A stretch of DNA of 48,715 bases. It comes from CAKSQF01 sp051868045 (GTDB taxonomy: Bacteria; Bacillota; Clostridia; Oscillospirales; CAG-272). The notes below the pieces were generated by a model, which was not told the DNA's origin, made no database searches, and was given only the letters and a program-made list of their open reading frames with translations. Of the stretch, positions 16,283 to 25,076 are shown in pieces; position 1 is the first letter of the stretch; each line of letters begins with the position of its first letter. Both the position numbers and the translations under genes were made by a program. The stretch lies in NCBI GenBank assembly GCA_051868045.1, contig JBJDZN010000001.1:1-48715 (forward strand), read 5' to 3'.

Positions 16283-17590
16283 ATGTGTATTCAAACCGAT
16301 TGTATCATCAGTCAGATAACAGCAAGGCAAATCATTGATTCCAGAGGGACGCCGACAGTTGAAGCGACAGTCATTCTCCGTTCGGGGGTCTGTGCGTCTG
16401 CATCCGTCCCTTCCGGTGCATCTACCGGTATGTACGAAGCGTGTGAACTGCGGGATAACGGGAATGATTTTTTCGGCAAAGCAGTCACCAAGGCAGTTTT
16501 CAACGTAAGAGACATCATAGACAGAGAGCTTGTCGGAATGCGGGCAGATCATCAGGTGCAGATTGATAAAAAGCTCATTGCACTGGACGGAAGCCCCAAC
16601 AAGGAGGTTTTGGGAGCCAACGCCATATTGGCGGTTTCCATTGCCTGTGCAAGAGCGTCCGCCAAGGCCTATTCGATTCCGTTGTTCCGTTACCTCGGCG
16701 GGTGCGGGGCAAGAATTCTTCCGATCCCCATGATGAACATTCTGAATGGCGGCGCACACGCCTCCAACAATCTGGATATTCAGGAGTTTATGATCATGCC
16801 CGTCGGTGCCGAGAATTTTGCGGAGGCAATGCGGATGGGATGCGAGGTTTACGGAAACCTCAAAAAACTCTTGAAACAGAGCGGGCTGTCGGTTTCGATC
16901 GGAGATGAAGGGGGATTTGCTCCCGATCTGCCGAGTGATGAGAAGGCACTGGATTTCCTGGTGGATGCCATCGAATCGGCGGGCTATGTGCCGGGAGAAC
17001 AGATTGCCATTGCACTGGATATTGCCTCCAGCGAATGGGCAAAGGATGGCGTCTATCATCTGCCCAAGGCGGACAAGCAACTGGATTCCGGGGAGTTGAT
17101 GAACTATTACAGCCGACTGTGCGAAAGATACCCCATCGTGTCCATTGAAGACCCCTTCTCGGAAAACGATTTTGACAGCTTCACTGAGTTTACCGGAATG
17201 AGTGCAGGGTCGGATCGGGTACGCCCGCTGGATTCAAAGAGCGGACTTCAGATCGTAGGGGACGATCTGTTTGTGACCAATCGAAGCCGTCTGGAAAGCG
17301 GAATTGCAAAGGGTGCGGCGAATGCGATTCTGATCAAGCCCAATCAGATCGGAACGCTGACCGAAACCATGGAGACGGTCAAACTCGCCTCAGAACATGG
17401 CTATCGTGCCATTCTGTCCCACCGAAGCGGTGAGACAGAGGACACGATTATCGCCGATTTGGCGGTGGCTCTGGGCACCGGTCAGATCAAAACGGGTGCA
17501 CCGGCAAGGGGCGAACGGGTCTGCAAATACAACCGCCTGCTCCGAATTGAAAATTCGCTGGGTTGTGCGGCAAAATACGGGAAAATCTGA
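16283..17590 (+). CDS. eno: enolase (phosphopyruvate hydratase)
   Basis: Interconverts 2-phosphoglycerate and phosphoenolpyruvate in glycolysis. Family residues are present: QEFMIMP and GDEGGFAP glutamates, metal ligands in ALDIA, SIEDP and GDDLF, the catalytic lysine in LIKPNQIGT, and SHRSGETED. About a dozen extra residues separate SIEDPFSEND from GDDLFVTN, absent from typical enolases. The N-terminus (CIISQITARQIIDSRGTPTVEA) is normal. Two in-frame starts are possible: ATG 16271 lies one base after AAAGG and ATG 16283 lies 13 bases after it; I prefer 16283 because a ribosome site cannot abut its start. Identity is firm; whether a second eno exists elsewhere is unknown. Confidence 0.93.
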   Translation: MCIQTDCIISQITARQIIDSRGTPTVEATVILRSGVCASASVPSGASTGMYEACELRDNGNDFFGKAVTKAVFNVRDIIDRELVGMRADHQVQIDKKLIALDGSPNKEVLGANAILAVSIACARASAKAYSIPLFRYLGGCGARILPIPMMNILNGGAHASNNLDIQEFMIMPVGAENFAEAMRMGCEVYGNLKKLLKQSGLSVSIGDEGGFAPDLPSDEKALDFLVDAIESAGYVPGEQIAIALDIASSEWAKDGVYHLPKADKQLDSGELMNYYSRLCERYPIVSIEDPFSENDFDSFTEFTGMSAGSDRVRPLDSKSGLQIVGDDLFVTNRSRLESGIAKGAANAILIKPNQIGTLTETMETVKLASEHGYRAILSHRSGETEDTIIADLAVALGTGQIKTGAPARGERVCKYNRLLRIENSLGCAAKYGKI

Positions 17591-17600
17591 TTCTCAAAAT

Positions 17601-17640
17601 CACAGGGCGGCACCCAAAAGTGCCGCCCTGTGGTTTTAAA
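17601..17640. terminator. bidirectional terminator between eno and asd
   Basis: A perfect 13-bp stem (17601-17613 with 17620-17632, core GGGCGGCAC/GTGCCGCCC, six-base loop) is flanked by GTTTTAAAAA on the plus side and ATTTTGAG on the minus side. It lies between two convergent genes. Confidence 0.85.
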
Positions 17641-17647
17641 AATCGCA

Positions 17648-18730
17648 TTATTTCGTAATATATCCCTTTGCACACAGAAGTTCTGCGATCAGCACGGCAC
17701 CGCCTGCTGCTCCGCGGAGCGTGTTGTGGGAAAGTCCGACGAATTTGTAATCGAATACGCTGTCTTCACGCAGTCTTCCGATGGAGATTCCCATTCCGCC
17801 GTACAGATTCCGATCCAGAACCGACTGGGGACGGTTATCTTCCTCAAAATAGGTCAAAAACTGCTTGGGCGCACTGGGAAGTCCCAGTTTCTGAGGCTCA
17901 CCTTCGTAGATACGCCAGCACTCCAGAATCTCTTCCTTGGTGGGCTTCTTGTTGAAGTTCACAAAGACGGCGGCAGTGTGACCGTCGGTGACGGGAACAC
18001 GGATGCACTGGGTGGTAATCAGGGGAGCACAAGCCTTGACAATTTTACCGTCCTCAACCTTTCCCCAGATTCTCAGAGGTTCCTGCTCGCTCTTTTCCTC
18101 TTCTCCGGAAATGTAGGGGATGACATTGTCAATCATTTCGGGCCATTCGCGGAAGGTCTTTCCGGCACCGGAAATTGCCTGATAGGTGGTGGCAACAACA
18201 AGGGTCGGCTCAAACTTCAGCAGGGGGCTCAGAGCGGGTACATAACTTTGAATGGAGCAGTTGGGCTTTACGGCAATAAAGCCTTTCGTGGTACCAAGCC
18301 GCTTTCTCTGAGCAGCGATAACCTCCAGATGCTCGGGATTGATTTCGGGAATCACCATGGGAACATCAGGGGTCCAGCGATTGGCACTGTTGTTGGACAC
18401 TACCGGAATCTCAGCTTTTGCATATGCCTCTTCCAGTGCAAGAATGTCGGACTTGGGCATATTAACGGCGCAGAATACGAAATCCACCTGATCCTTGACC
18501 GCAGAAGGATCGGATGAATCCAGAACCGGCATATTTTTGTATTTCTCGGGCAGCTCGGAGGTCATCTTCCATCTTCCTTCAACTGCCTTCTCATAGCTTT
18601 GACCGGCACTTCTGCCGCTTGCCAGCAGTGCGGTTACTTCAAACCAGGGATGGTTGGCAAGAAGAGTAAGAAAACGCTGTCCGACCATACCGGTGCAACC
18701 GATGACACCGACTCTGTATTTCGTCGACAT
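17648..18730 (-). CDS. asd: aspartate-semialdehyde dehydrogenase
   Basis: NADPH-dependent reduction of aspartyl phosphate to aspartate semialdehyde, feeding lysine, diaminopimelate, threonine and methionine synthesis. The 360-residue sequence has the nucleotide-binding GCTGMVGQRF at the N-terminus and the catalytic cysteine in KPNCSIQ. The downstream stretch TYQAISGAGK and the overall length match the archaeal/fungal-type branch rather than the Bacillus asd branch, as judged from memory. GAGGTG precedes the ATG, and a strong promoter lies upstream. It is convergent with enolase, separated by a shared terminator. Confidence 0.93.
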   Translation of the reverse strand: MSTKYRVGVIGCTGMVGQRFLTLLANHPWFEVTALLASGRSAGQSYEKAVEGRWKMTSELPEKYKNMPVLDSSDPSAVKDQVDFVFCAVNMPKSDILALEEAYAKAEIPVVSNNSANRWTPDVPMVIPEINPEHLEVIAAQRKRLGTTKGFIAVKPNCSIQSYVPALSPLLKFEPTLVVATTYQAISGAGKTFREWPEMIDNVIPYISGEEEKSEQEPLRIWGKVEDGKIVKACAPLITTQCIRVPVTDGHTAAVFVNFNKKPTKEEILECWRIYEGEPQKLGLPSAPKQFLTYFEEDNRPQSVLDRNLYGGMGISIGRLREDSVFDYKFVGLSHNTLRGAAGGAVLIAELLCAKGYITK

Positions 18731-18769
18731 AATGAAAACACCTCATTTTCCAAATTGTATTGTTCTGCT

Positions 18770-18798
18770 ATTATAGCACTTTTCGGGATTGCCGTCAA
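18770..18798 (-). promoter_or_regulatory. sigma-A promoter for asd
   Basis: Minus strand TTGACG (18798-18793), 17 bases, TATAAT (18775-18770). It is back to back with the yicC promoter on the other strand. Confidence 0.8.
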
Positions 18799-18857
18799 TG
18801 GATTTTTGAAAAAAAAAGAAGTTTATGAAAGTATCCTATATTTTTTGCTGGAATAGC

Positions 18858-18886
18858 TTGACAAATTATCAAAAATGTTGTATGAT
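18858..18886 (+). promoter_or_regulatory. sigma-A promoter for the yicC-to-rsmB operon
   Basis: TTGACA (18858-18863), 17 bases, TATGAT (18881-18886); one mismatch from consensus. The predicted leader to the yicC ATG is about 45 bases. Confidence 0.82.
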
Positions 18887-18936
18887 AAATGATGTATCGC
18901 TGTGGGATGAAGTCATTCCCGGACGGAGGTTTATAT

Positions 18937-19827
18937 ATGGCAAAAAGTATGACCGCTTACGGAAGAGCCCAGGGAGTCCTTGGTGATGGCGGGAAAAAGA
19001 TCACGGTTGAACTCAAGAGCGTCAACAGCCGCTATTTTGATCCCCAGATTCGGATCAGCCGGGCATATTCCGCTTTGGAGGAAAAGCTGAAGGCAAGAGT
19101 ACAGTCCGAGATTTCCAGAGGCAAGATTGATATTTCCCTGTTTGTAGAGGTTCTGGAGAATACCGAATGTGAGATCCGTCTGGATCATGCCTATACGGCG
19201 GGCTATCTCAAAGCCCTGACCGATCTTCGGGACACCTTCGGACTTGCAGACGACATTTCAGTTATGAAGGTTGCGCAGAACAAGGATATTTTCACTTTTA
19301 TCACCCCTGAGGTCTCCGCCGATCAGCTTTGGGAGGAGGTTCTTCCCTTTGTCGATCAGGCACTGGCATCCTTCCACGCCATGCGTGTGGCTGAAGGTGA
19401 GCGGTTAAAAGCCGATCTCATGCAGAAAAAGGCAAACATACTTGCCCTTGCGGATCAAGTGTCCGACCTCAGCCGGGACTGCATTGAAAAGTACCATGAC
19501 AAATTCGAGACCCGCATCCGCAAACTCATCGGTGAGAGCGGAGTGGAAATCGACGAGCAGAGAATCCTGACCGAATGTGCCATCTACGCCGACAAGGTTT
19601 CCATTGATGAAGAACTGGTCCGTCTGAACAGTCATTTTCAGTCCTTCGATGAAATCTTTGAGTCTGAGGAACCCATCGGCAGAAAACTGGACTTCCTGGT
19701 ACAGGAAATGAACCGGGAGACCAACACCATCGGGTCTAAATGCTCGGATGCGTCGATTGCCAAGATCGTTGTAGAGATCAAGAGCGAGATCGAAAAGATC
19801 CGTGAGCAGATTCAGAATCTTGAATAG
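18937..19827 (+). CDS. yicC: YicC/YloC-family endoribonuclease
   Basis: Family members are metal-dependent endoribonucleases involved in RNA turnover. The 296-residue protein begins MAKSMTAYGRAQG, the family's hallmark N-terminus, and has the C-terminal DUF1732 part (EQRILTECAIYADK, then LDFLVQEMNRETNTIGSK). The start is ATG 18937, seven bases after GGAGG; the upstream in-frame ATGs at 18889 and 18892 lack a site. It heads the conserved Bacillota gene run and is followed after 23 bp by remA. Confidence 0.94.
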   Translation: MAKSMTAYGRAQGVLGDGGKKITVELKSVNSRYFDPQIRISRAYSALEEKLKARVQSEISRGKIDISLFVEVLENTECEIRLDHAYTAGYLKALTDLRDTFGLADDISVMKVAQNKDIFTFITPEVSADQLWEEVLPFVDQALASFHAMRVAEGERLKADLMQKKANILALADQVSDLSRDCIEKYHDKFETRIRKLIGESGVEIDEQRILTECAIYADKVSIDEELVRLNSHFQSFDEIFESEEPIGRKLDFLVQEMNRETNTIGSKCSDASIAKIVVEIKSEIEKIREQIQNLE

Positions 19828-19850
19828 TCAGCTATCGGGAGGGCAAAACC

Positions 19851-20132
19851 GTGTCTGTAAAATTTGTTCAGGTGGGATTCGGCAACTATGTTGCTGCCGC
19901 CCGGATTATCAGTGTGGTGTCCCCTGAGTCGGCACCCATCAAAAGACTGGTTCAGGATGCCAGAGAAGCAGGATCGGTCATTGATGCCTCCTGCGGCAGA
20001 AAAACCAAATCTGTCATTGTTACCGACAGCCGTCATGTGATTCTCAGTGCGCTGTCCACCGATGTTCTCTTTTCAAGACTTTCCGGCGAGGGCGATTCGG
20101 CAGATGTTGAAAATGAACCGATCGGCAGTTAG
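19851..20132 (+). CDS. remA: RemA-family DNA-binding regulator (DUF370)
   Basis: RemA is a small ring-forming DNA-binding protein that activates matrix genes in Bacillus subtilis; in Clostridia its targets are unknown. The 93-residue product keeps the family core: QVGFGNYVAAARIISVV, the SAPIKRLVQDAR stretch and DSRHVILSAL. It starts with GTG, with GGAGGG nine bases upstream. A 15-residue acidic tail after LFSRL is variable in the family. Its place between yicC and gmk is the conserved one. Confidence 0.93.
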   Translation: MSVKFVQVGFGNYVAAARIISVVSPESAPIKRLVQDAREAGSVIDASCGRKTKSVIVTDSRHVILSALSTDVLFSRLSGEGDSADVENEPIGS

Positions 20133-20167
20133 GGTGTCCGATCAACAAATGAAGGAGTATAAACAGA

Positions 20168-20791
20168 ATGGAACTTAGTCAAAAGGGACTTCTGATCGTC
20201 ATATCAGGTCCGTCCGGAACCGGTAAAGGAACGGTTGTCAAAAATCTTCTGGCACGATCCGATGACATTTCCCTTTCAGTCTCGGCAACGACCCGCGCAC
20301 CGCGGCAGGGGGAGATTGACGGCGTCCACTATCACTTTCTGACCAAGGAAGCCTTTGAAGAACTGATCGAAAAGGACGAGATGCTGGAGCATACCGTTTA
20401 CAGCCAAAATTATTACGGAACGCTGAAAAAGAATGTTGATCGGATGCTGGACAAGGGAATTTCGGTCATTCTGGAAATTGAGGTCGAGGGTGCCATGAAT
20501 GTCCGCAGGCTCAGACCTGATGCGGTACTGATCCTTCTCCTTCCTCCCGATTTCAAAACGCTGGAGAAGCGGCTCAGAGGCAGGAACACCAACACCGAGG
20601 AAGACATTCAGCGCCGGCTCGATCAGGCAAAGAATGAAATCGCCGAATATCCCAACTATGACTATGTTGTCATCAACCAGGACGGAAAGAGCGACGATGC
20701 CGCACTGACCATTCTGGGTATTATCGAGGCAGAACGCTGCAAAACCTTCAGAAATCCCCATATTCCGGTTGATTTTCTGGAAGATGCGTAA
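20168..20791 (+). CDS. gmk: guanylate kinase
   Basis: Phosphorylates GMP to GDP using ATP. The 207-residue length is normal. The P-loop is SGPSGTGKGT near residue 14, followed by SATTRAPRQGE and the GVHYHFLT GMP-binding segment. GGAG lies about ten bases before the ATG. The gene lies between remA and rpoZ as in other Bacillota. Confidence 0.97.
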   Translation: MELSQKGLLIVISGPSGTGKGTVVKNLLARSDDISLSVSATTRAPRQGEIDGVHYHFLTKEAFEELIEKDEMLEHTVYSQNYYGTLKKNVDRMLDKGISVILEIEVEGAMNVRRLRPDAVLILLLPPDFKTLEKRLRGRNTNTEEDIQRRLDQAKNEIAEYPNYDYVVINQDGKSDDAALTILGIIEAERCKTFRNPHIPVDFLEDA

Positions 20792-20839
20792 CTATAAATT
20801 TATTGAAGATAAATCCATAACCGACAGGAGACATGAATT

Positions 20840-21124
20840 ATGATTATCAAACCCACCATTGAACAGCTTTCTCAGGGAAAATATAACCGCTACACGCTGG
20901 TACAGGCAGCCGCCAAGGGTGCCAGAATGATCACCTCGGATTATGAACAGCAGAGAACTGTTGCCGAGCGTATGATTACCAACAAGGAAACCGACAAGCC
21001 CATGATCAATCTGATCAACCGTGAATTCTGTGACGAAAAGGCGGTCTCCTCCTCCATCAAGAGACTGTATTCCGGCGAATTCGTCATCAAGAATGCGCCC
21101 AGTATCGACGGAACCGTTGACTGA
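20840..21124 (+). CDS. rpoZ: RNA polymerase omega subunit
   Basis: Small subunit that helps assemble and stabilise RNA polymerase. The 94-residue product has the family pattern: a Pro-containing N-terminus (IIKPTIEQL), YTLVQAAAKGARM and, after a variable middle, a short C-terminal extension. AGGAGA precedes the ATG. It follows gmk by 48 bp. In most Bacillota coaBC comes next; here priA starts after 38 bp. Confidence 0.9.
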   Translation: MIIKPTIEQLSQGKYNRYTLVQAAAKGARMITSDYEQQRTVAERMITNKETDKPMINLINREFCDEKAVSSSIKRLYSGEFVIKNAPSIDGTVD

Positions 21125-21162
21125 ACTTCTTTGCGTTGATTTCTTTTAGGTGAGGTGTCAGC

Positions 21163-23619
21163 ATGGCTTACCCGACGGCAGGTGTTCATATCCTATCACT
21201 GCCCTATTTTGCCGATCGACTCTTTGAATATTATATTCCGGCAGAGTTATCCGATTCGGTAAAACCCGGCAGTCTTGTTGTCGTCCCCTTTGGCGGGGCA
21301 AACAAGAGGATGAACGCTGTCGTCTTTGCCTTTTCTGAAAGAGATCAGATTTCCGAACTGAAGCCCATCGAATCGGTGAATTCCGAGGTCAGTCTTTCCG
21401 AAGAAGAGAGACGGCTCTGCCTGTTTATGAAGGAGCATCTTTTCTGCTCGGTTTCCGATGCCGTCAAACAAATGCTTCCGACAGAGGCACTGACCAAACT
21501 GTCGGTGGTCTACAAGGCTCTTCCCCATGGCGAGGAACTGACGCCGGTCAGTAAGAATGCACTGATCGTGTATGCCGACGTTCTGCAAGCCGGAGAGCTG
21601 TCGGCAGAAAGGCTTGTCGCCAGATACGGTGAGGGTACCGACAAAATTCTGCAAAAACTCTGCGAATACGGCTACCTTGAGAAGGTCACCCGCCTGAAAG
21701 AGGGCGGCAACCGCATTATGGAGGAGATTGTCCATCTGAACATCCCGGAGGATCGTTTCGATGAGGTTTTTGATACCATCCGGGGGTCCAAGCAGGCTCT
21801 TCTGATCTCCCATCTGAGGGAAAACGGAAGCAGTTCCTTCGATATTCTGAAGGATCGGCTAGCCGTTACCCGAAAACAACTGGAGACTCTGTCCAAAAAA
21901 GGTCTTATCACCGTTGAAAAGAGGGATTCTTACCGAAATCCCTACCAAATGAAGCAGGATCGTTCCAAAACGATCGAGCTATCCCCTGCTCAAAGGCAGG
22001 CATATGACAAGATCGCCGAACTGCTGGACAGCGGAGAACCCAAAGCCGCATTGCTTCACGGAATTACCGGAAGCGGCAAGACCATGGTGATCAAGGCGGC
22101 AATCGACAAGGTGATCTCTGAGGGAAAACAGGCAATTCTTCTGGTTCCCGAGATCGCACTGACCCCTCAGGCGGTGTCGGTTTTCTGTACCTTCTACGGG
22201 GAACGGGTCGCCGTCCTGCACTCTTCCCTGTCCAAAGGAGAGCGGTTTGATGCCTGGCGGAAAATCCGCAGCGGTGCGGTTGATCTCTGCATCGGGACCC
22301 GATCGGCTGTTTTTGCCCCCTTTTCCAATCTCGGACTTATCGTCATCGACGAGGAACATGAGCATACCTACAAATCCGATCAGACTCCCCGCTATCATGC
22401 CAGGGATATTGCCAGATTCCGATGCGCCTATCACAAGGCAACCATGCTTCTGGCTTCTGCCACTCCGTCGGTGGAGAGCTATTACAAAGCCGAAACCGGG
22501 GTCTATACCCTGATTGAACTTACCGAACGCTACGGTACCGCAAAACTGCCCGAAACGGTGATCTGCGATCTGCGGCTGGATGCCGGACAAGGTCGGATGT
22601 CATCGGTGGGATCGGTGCTGAGTGATGCCCTGTCAAAGACCCTTGACAAAGGCGAACAGGGGATCCTGTTTGTCAACCGACGGGGCTTCAACAACTATCT
22701 GTCCTGCCCTCTTTGCGGTGCGGTAGTGACCTGTCCCCATTGCAGCGTATCCCTGACCTATCATGCCAAAAGCCGAAACGACAAATGCGGCTATCTTGCC
22801 TGCCATTACTGCGGCTACCGTCAGCCCATTCCCGAAAAGTGTCCTGAATGCGGTTCCGATCAGTTTCATTACATGGGATTCGGAACGCAGAAGGCAGAGG
22901 ACGATCTTCATTCCGAGTTTCCCGATGCCAGACTCATGCGGATGGATGCCGATACCGCATGTGCTAAATTTTCGGTGGATCGGATGCTGGAATCCTTCCG
23001 GAATAAGGAGGCAGATATCCTTATCGGCACGCAGATGGTGACAAAGGGACACAACTTTCCGGATGTGACGCTGGTCGGTGTGCTGCTTGCCGATACTTCC
23101 CTGTATCTCAGCGATTACCGGGCAGGCGAACGCACCTTTGCGCTGATCACTCAGGTCATCGGCAGAGCGGGTCGTGGGGAGAAGAACGGAATTGCCGTAA
23201 TTCAGACCTATTCGCCCGATCATCCCGTTCTGCTGCTAGCGGCGGCGCAGAATTATAAGGAATTCTACCAAAACGAGATTGCCGCCCGAAAGGCTCTTCT
23301 GTATCCGCCTTTTTGTGATATTGCGCTGATCTCCCTGGCAAGCCCCGACGAAGGACTTCTGAGTAATGTTGCTCTCTCCTTCACCAATCGGATCAAAGAA
23401 CTGTCCGAAACCACCTACAAGGGCGTGCAAATTATCGTATTCGGTCCCTTTGAAGCTCCGGTTTACAAGCTCAACGAAAGTTTTCGGATGCGATTTGTGG
23501 TCAAATGCAGGTCCAATCAGAAAACCAGACAGCTTTTCGCCGCACTGATGGATGAATATACCAAAAAAGCCGGAAAAAAGATCACCATTTCCATTGATCT
23601 GAACCCTTCCTCGCTGTGA
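21163..23619 (+). CDS. priA: primosomal helicase PriA
   Basis: DNA helicase that reloads the replisome at collapsed forks. In 818 residues there is an N-terminal 3'-DNA-binding domain, the helicase Walker A GITGSGKT (about residue 300), the DEEH box (IVIDEEHEHTYKSD) and SATPS. A zinc-binding insert follows with four Cys pairs (CPLCG, CPHC, CHYCG, CPECG), then the helicase C-terminal part with IGRAGRG. AGGTGAGG lies upstream of the ATG. It is followed by def after 45 bp. Confidence 0.96.
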   Translation: MAYPTAGVHILSLPYFADRLFEYYIPAELSDSVKPGSLVVVPFGGANKRMNAVVFAFSERDQISELKPIESVNSEVSLSEEERRLCLFMKEHLFCSVSDAVKQMLPTEALTKLSVVYKALPHGEELTPVSKNALIVYADVLQAGELSAERLVARYGEGTDKILQKLCEYGYLEKVTRLKEGGNRIMEEIVHLNIPEDRFDEVFDTIRGSKQALLISHLRENGSSSFDILKDRLAVTRKQLETLSKKGLITVEKRDSYRNPYQMKQDRSKTIELSPAQRQAYDKIAELLDSGEPKAALLHGITGSGKTMVIKAAIDKVISEGKQAILLVPEIALTPQAVSVFCTFYGERVAVLHSSLSKGERFDAWRKIRSGAVDLCIGTRSAVFAPFSNLGLIVIDEEHEHTYKSDQTPRYHARDIARFRCAYHKATMLLASATPSVESYYKAETGVYTLIELTERYGTAKLPETVICDLRLDAGQGRMSSVGSVLSDALSKTLDKGEQGILFVNRRGFNNYLSCPLCGAVVTCPHCSVSLTYHAKSRNDKCGYLACHYCGYRQPIPEKCPECGSDQFHYMGFGTQKAEDDLHSEFPDARLMRMDADTACAKFSVDRMLESFRNKEADILIGTQMVTKGHNFPDVTLVGVLLADTSLYLSDYRAGERTFALITQVIGRAGRGEKNGIAVIQTYSPDHPVLLLAAAQNYKEFYQNEIAARKALLYPPFCDIALISLASPDEGLLSNVALSFTNRIKELSETTYKGVQIIVFGPFEAPVYKLNESFRMRFVVKCRSNQKTRQLFAALMDEYTKKAGKKITISIDLNPSSL

Positions 23620-23664
23620 GAGTATCCGGAATATTTGTGTTATGTGAAAGGAATGTTGACAGAT

Positions 23665-24138
23665 ATGGCATATTTGAAGATTTTGACCGAACAGGATCCG
23701 ATTCTCCGCAAAAAGTGTCGGAATGTGGATTCAATTACCCCCCGCACGCTGACCCTTCTGGATGATATGGTGGACACCATGCGCCGTGCCAACGGAGTCG
23801 GTCTGGCAGGTCCCCAGGTAGGCATTCTGCGCCGGATTGTCGTTGTCGAGTGTGAACCCGGCAAGGTTTACGAGCTGATCAATCCCGAGATCGTGAAGGT
23901 CAGCGGCAGTCAGACCGGCAGAGAAGGCTGCTTGTCCCTGCCCGGAAAATGCGGTATCGTAACAAGACCCCTTGAAGTCACCGTAGAGGCTACCGACCGC
24001 AACGGTAACCGTTTTCAGGTTACAGGCGAGGGATTGCTGGCAAGAGCATTCTGTCATGAAATCGACCATCTGGACGGTAAGCTGTATACCGACATCGCCG
24101 AGCATATGCTGACCGAAGAGGAGATGGAGGAGGACTGA
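23665..24138 (+). CDS. def: peptide deformylase
   Basis: Metalloenzyme that removes the N-formyl group from nascent proteins. The 157-residue product has all three motifs: GVGLAGPQVG, EGCLSLP and HEIDHLDG (metal-binding Cys, His, His and catalytic Glu). I chose ATG 23665: an AAAGGA lies 12 bases upstream. The in-frame ATG at 23653 abuts that site, and the TTG at 23635 lacks one. It is followed by fmt after five bases, the conserved pair acting on formyl-methionine. Confidence 0.95.
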   Translation: MAYLKILTEQDPILRKKCRNVDSITPRTLTLLDDMVDTMRRANGVGLAGPQVGILRRIVVVECEPGKVYELINPEIVKVSGSQTGREGCLSLPGKCGIVTRPLEVTVEATDRNGNRFQVTGEGLLARAFCHEIDHLDGKLYTDIAEHMLTEEEMEED

Positions 24139-24143
24139 GTCTC

Positions 24144-25076
24144 ATGCGAATTTTGTTTATGGGAACTCCCGAATTTGCAGTCGGGAGCTTCCGTCTTCTT
24201 TGCGAGAATTTTCAGGTTGTCGGCGCAGTAACCCAGCCTGACAAGCCCAAGGGTCGGGGCTACACTCTGACCCCGCCGCCGGTAAAAGTTGCGGCACAGG
24301 AGGCGGGAATTCCGGTTTTTCAACCGGAAACCCTGAAAAACGGTGCCTTTCTTCCCGTTCTTGAGGAGCTGAAACCCGATCTGATTGCCGTTGTGGCATA
24401 CGGAAAGATTCTTCCTTCCTATGTACTGGAATATCCCAGATACGGTTGTGTCAATGTCCACGGCTCGCTTTTGCCTAAATACAGAGGTGCGGCACCCATG
24501 CAGAGGGCGATTATTGACGGTGAGAAAGTCACAGGCGTTACGACAATGCTCATGGCGCAGGGACTGGACACCGGAGATATGCTCCTGTCTCAATCGGTGG
24601 AAATCGGTCCGGATGACGATTTTGAAACCATACACGATCGACTGTCCGAGGTTGGGGCAAAGCTGCTGGTTACGACGATAGAAAAGATGTCGGAAGGCAG
24701 CTGTACGCCGACTGCCCAGGATGATGCGCAATCCACCTATGCGGCAAAGATTGAAAAAAGCGACTGCCTGATTGATTTTGACCGGTCTGCCCTGGAGATT
24801 CACAATCAGATCAGGGGACTTTCTCCCTTTCCCCTTGCCTATACGACAAAGGACGGACAGCTTTTGAAAATTGTGAAATCGGTGCTGCTTCATGAAGACG
24901 GAGCCTACGGTGAACCGGGAACGGTTACTTCCCTTCGGGACGGTATCATCGCAGTTGCCTGCGGAAGGGGAGCCATTGGTTTCCTTCGTCTGCTTCCTCA
25001 GGGTAAGGGTCGGATGTCTGCATCCGATTATATCAACGGTCGGAAAATTGCAGTAGGAGACAGATTGGGTCTATGA
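24144..25076 (+). CDS. fmt: methionyl-tRNA formyltransferase
   Basis: Formylates initiator Met-tRNA with 10-formyl-THF. The 310-residue protein starts MRILFMGTPEFAV, and has the formyl-transferase core VNVHGSLLPKYRGAAPMQRAI with the catalytic Asn and His. It ends with the tRNA-binding C-terminal domain. GGAGGAGG sits ten bases upstream. Its last codons overlap the rsmB start by four bases. Confidence 0.96.
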   Translation: MRILFMGTPEFAVGSFRLLCENFQVVGAVTQPDKPKGRGYTLTPPPVKVAAQEAGIPVFQPETLKNGAFLPVLEELKPDLIAVVAYGKILPSYVLEYPRYGCVNVHGSLLPKYRGAAPMQRAIIDGEKVTGVTTMLMAQGLDTGDMLLSQSVEIGPDDDFETIHDRLSEVGAKLLVTTIEKMSEGSCTPTAQDDAQSTYAAKIEKSDCLIDFDRSALEIHNQIRGLSPFPLAYTTKDGQLLKIVKSVLLHEDGAYGEPGTVTSLRDGIIAVACGRGAIGFLRLLPQGKGRMSASDYINGRKIAVGDRLGL

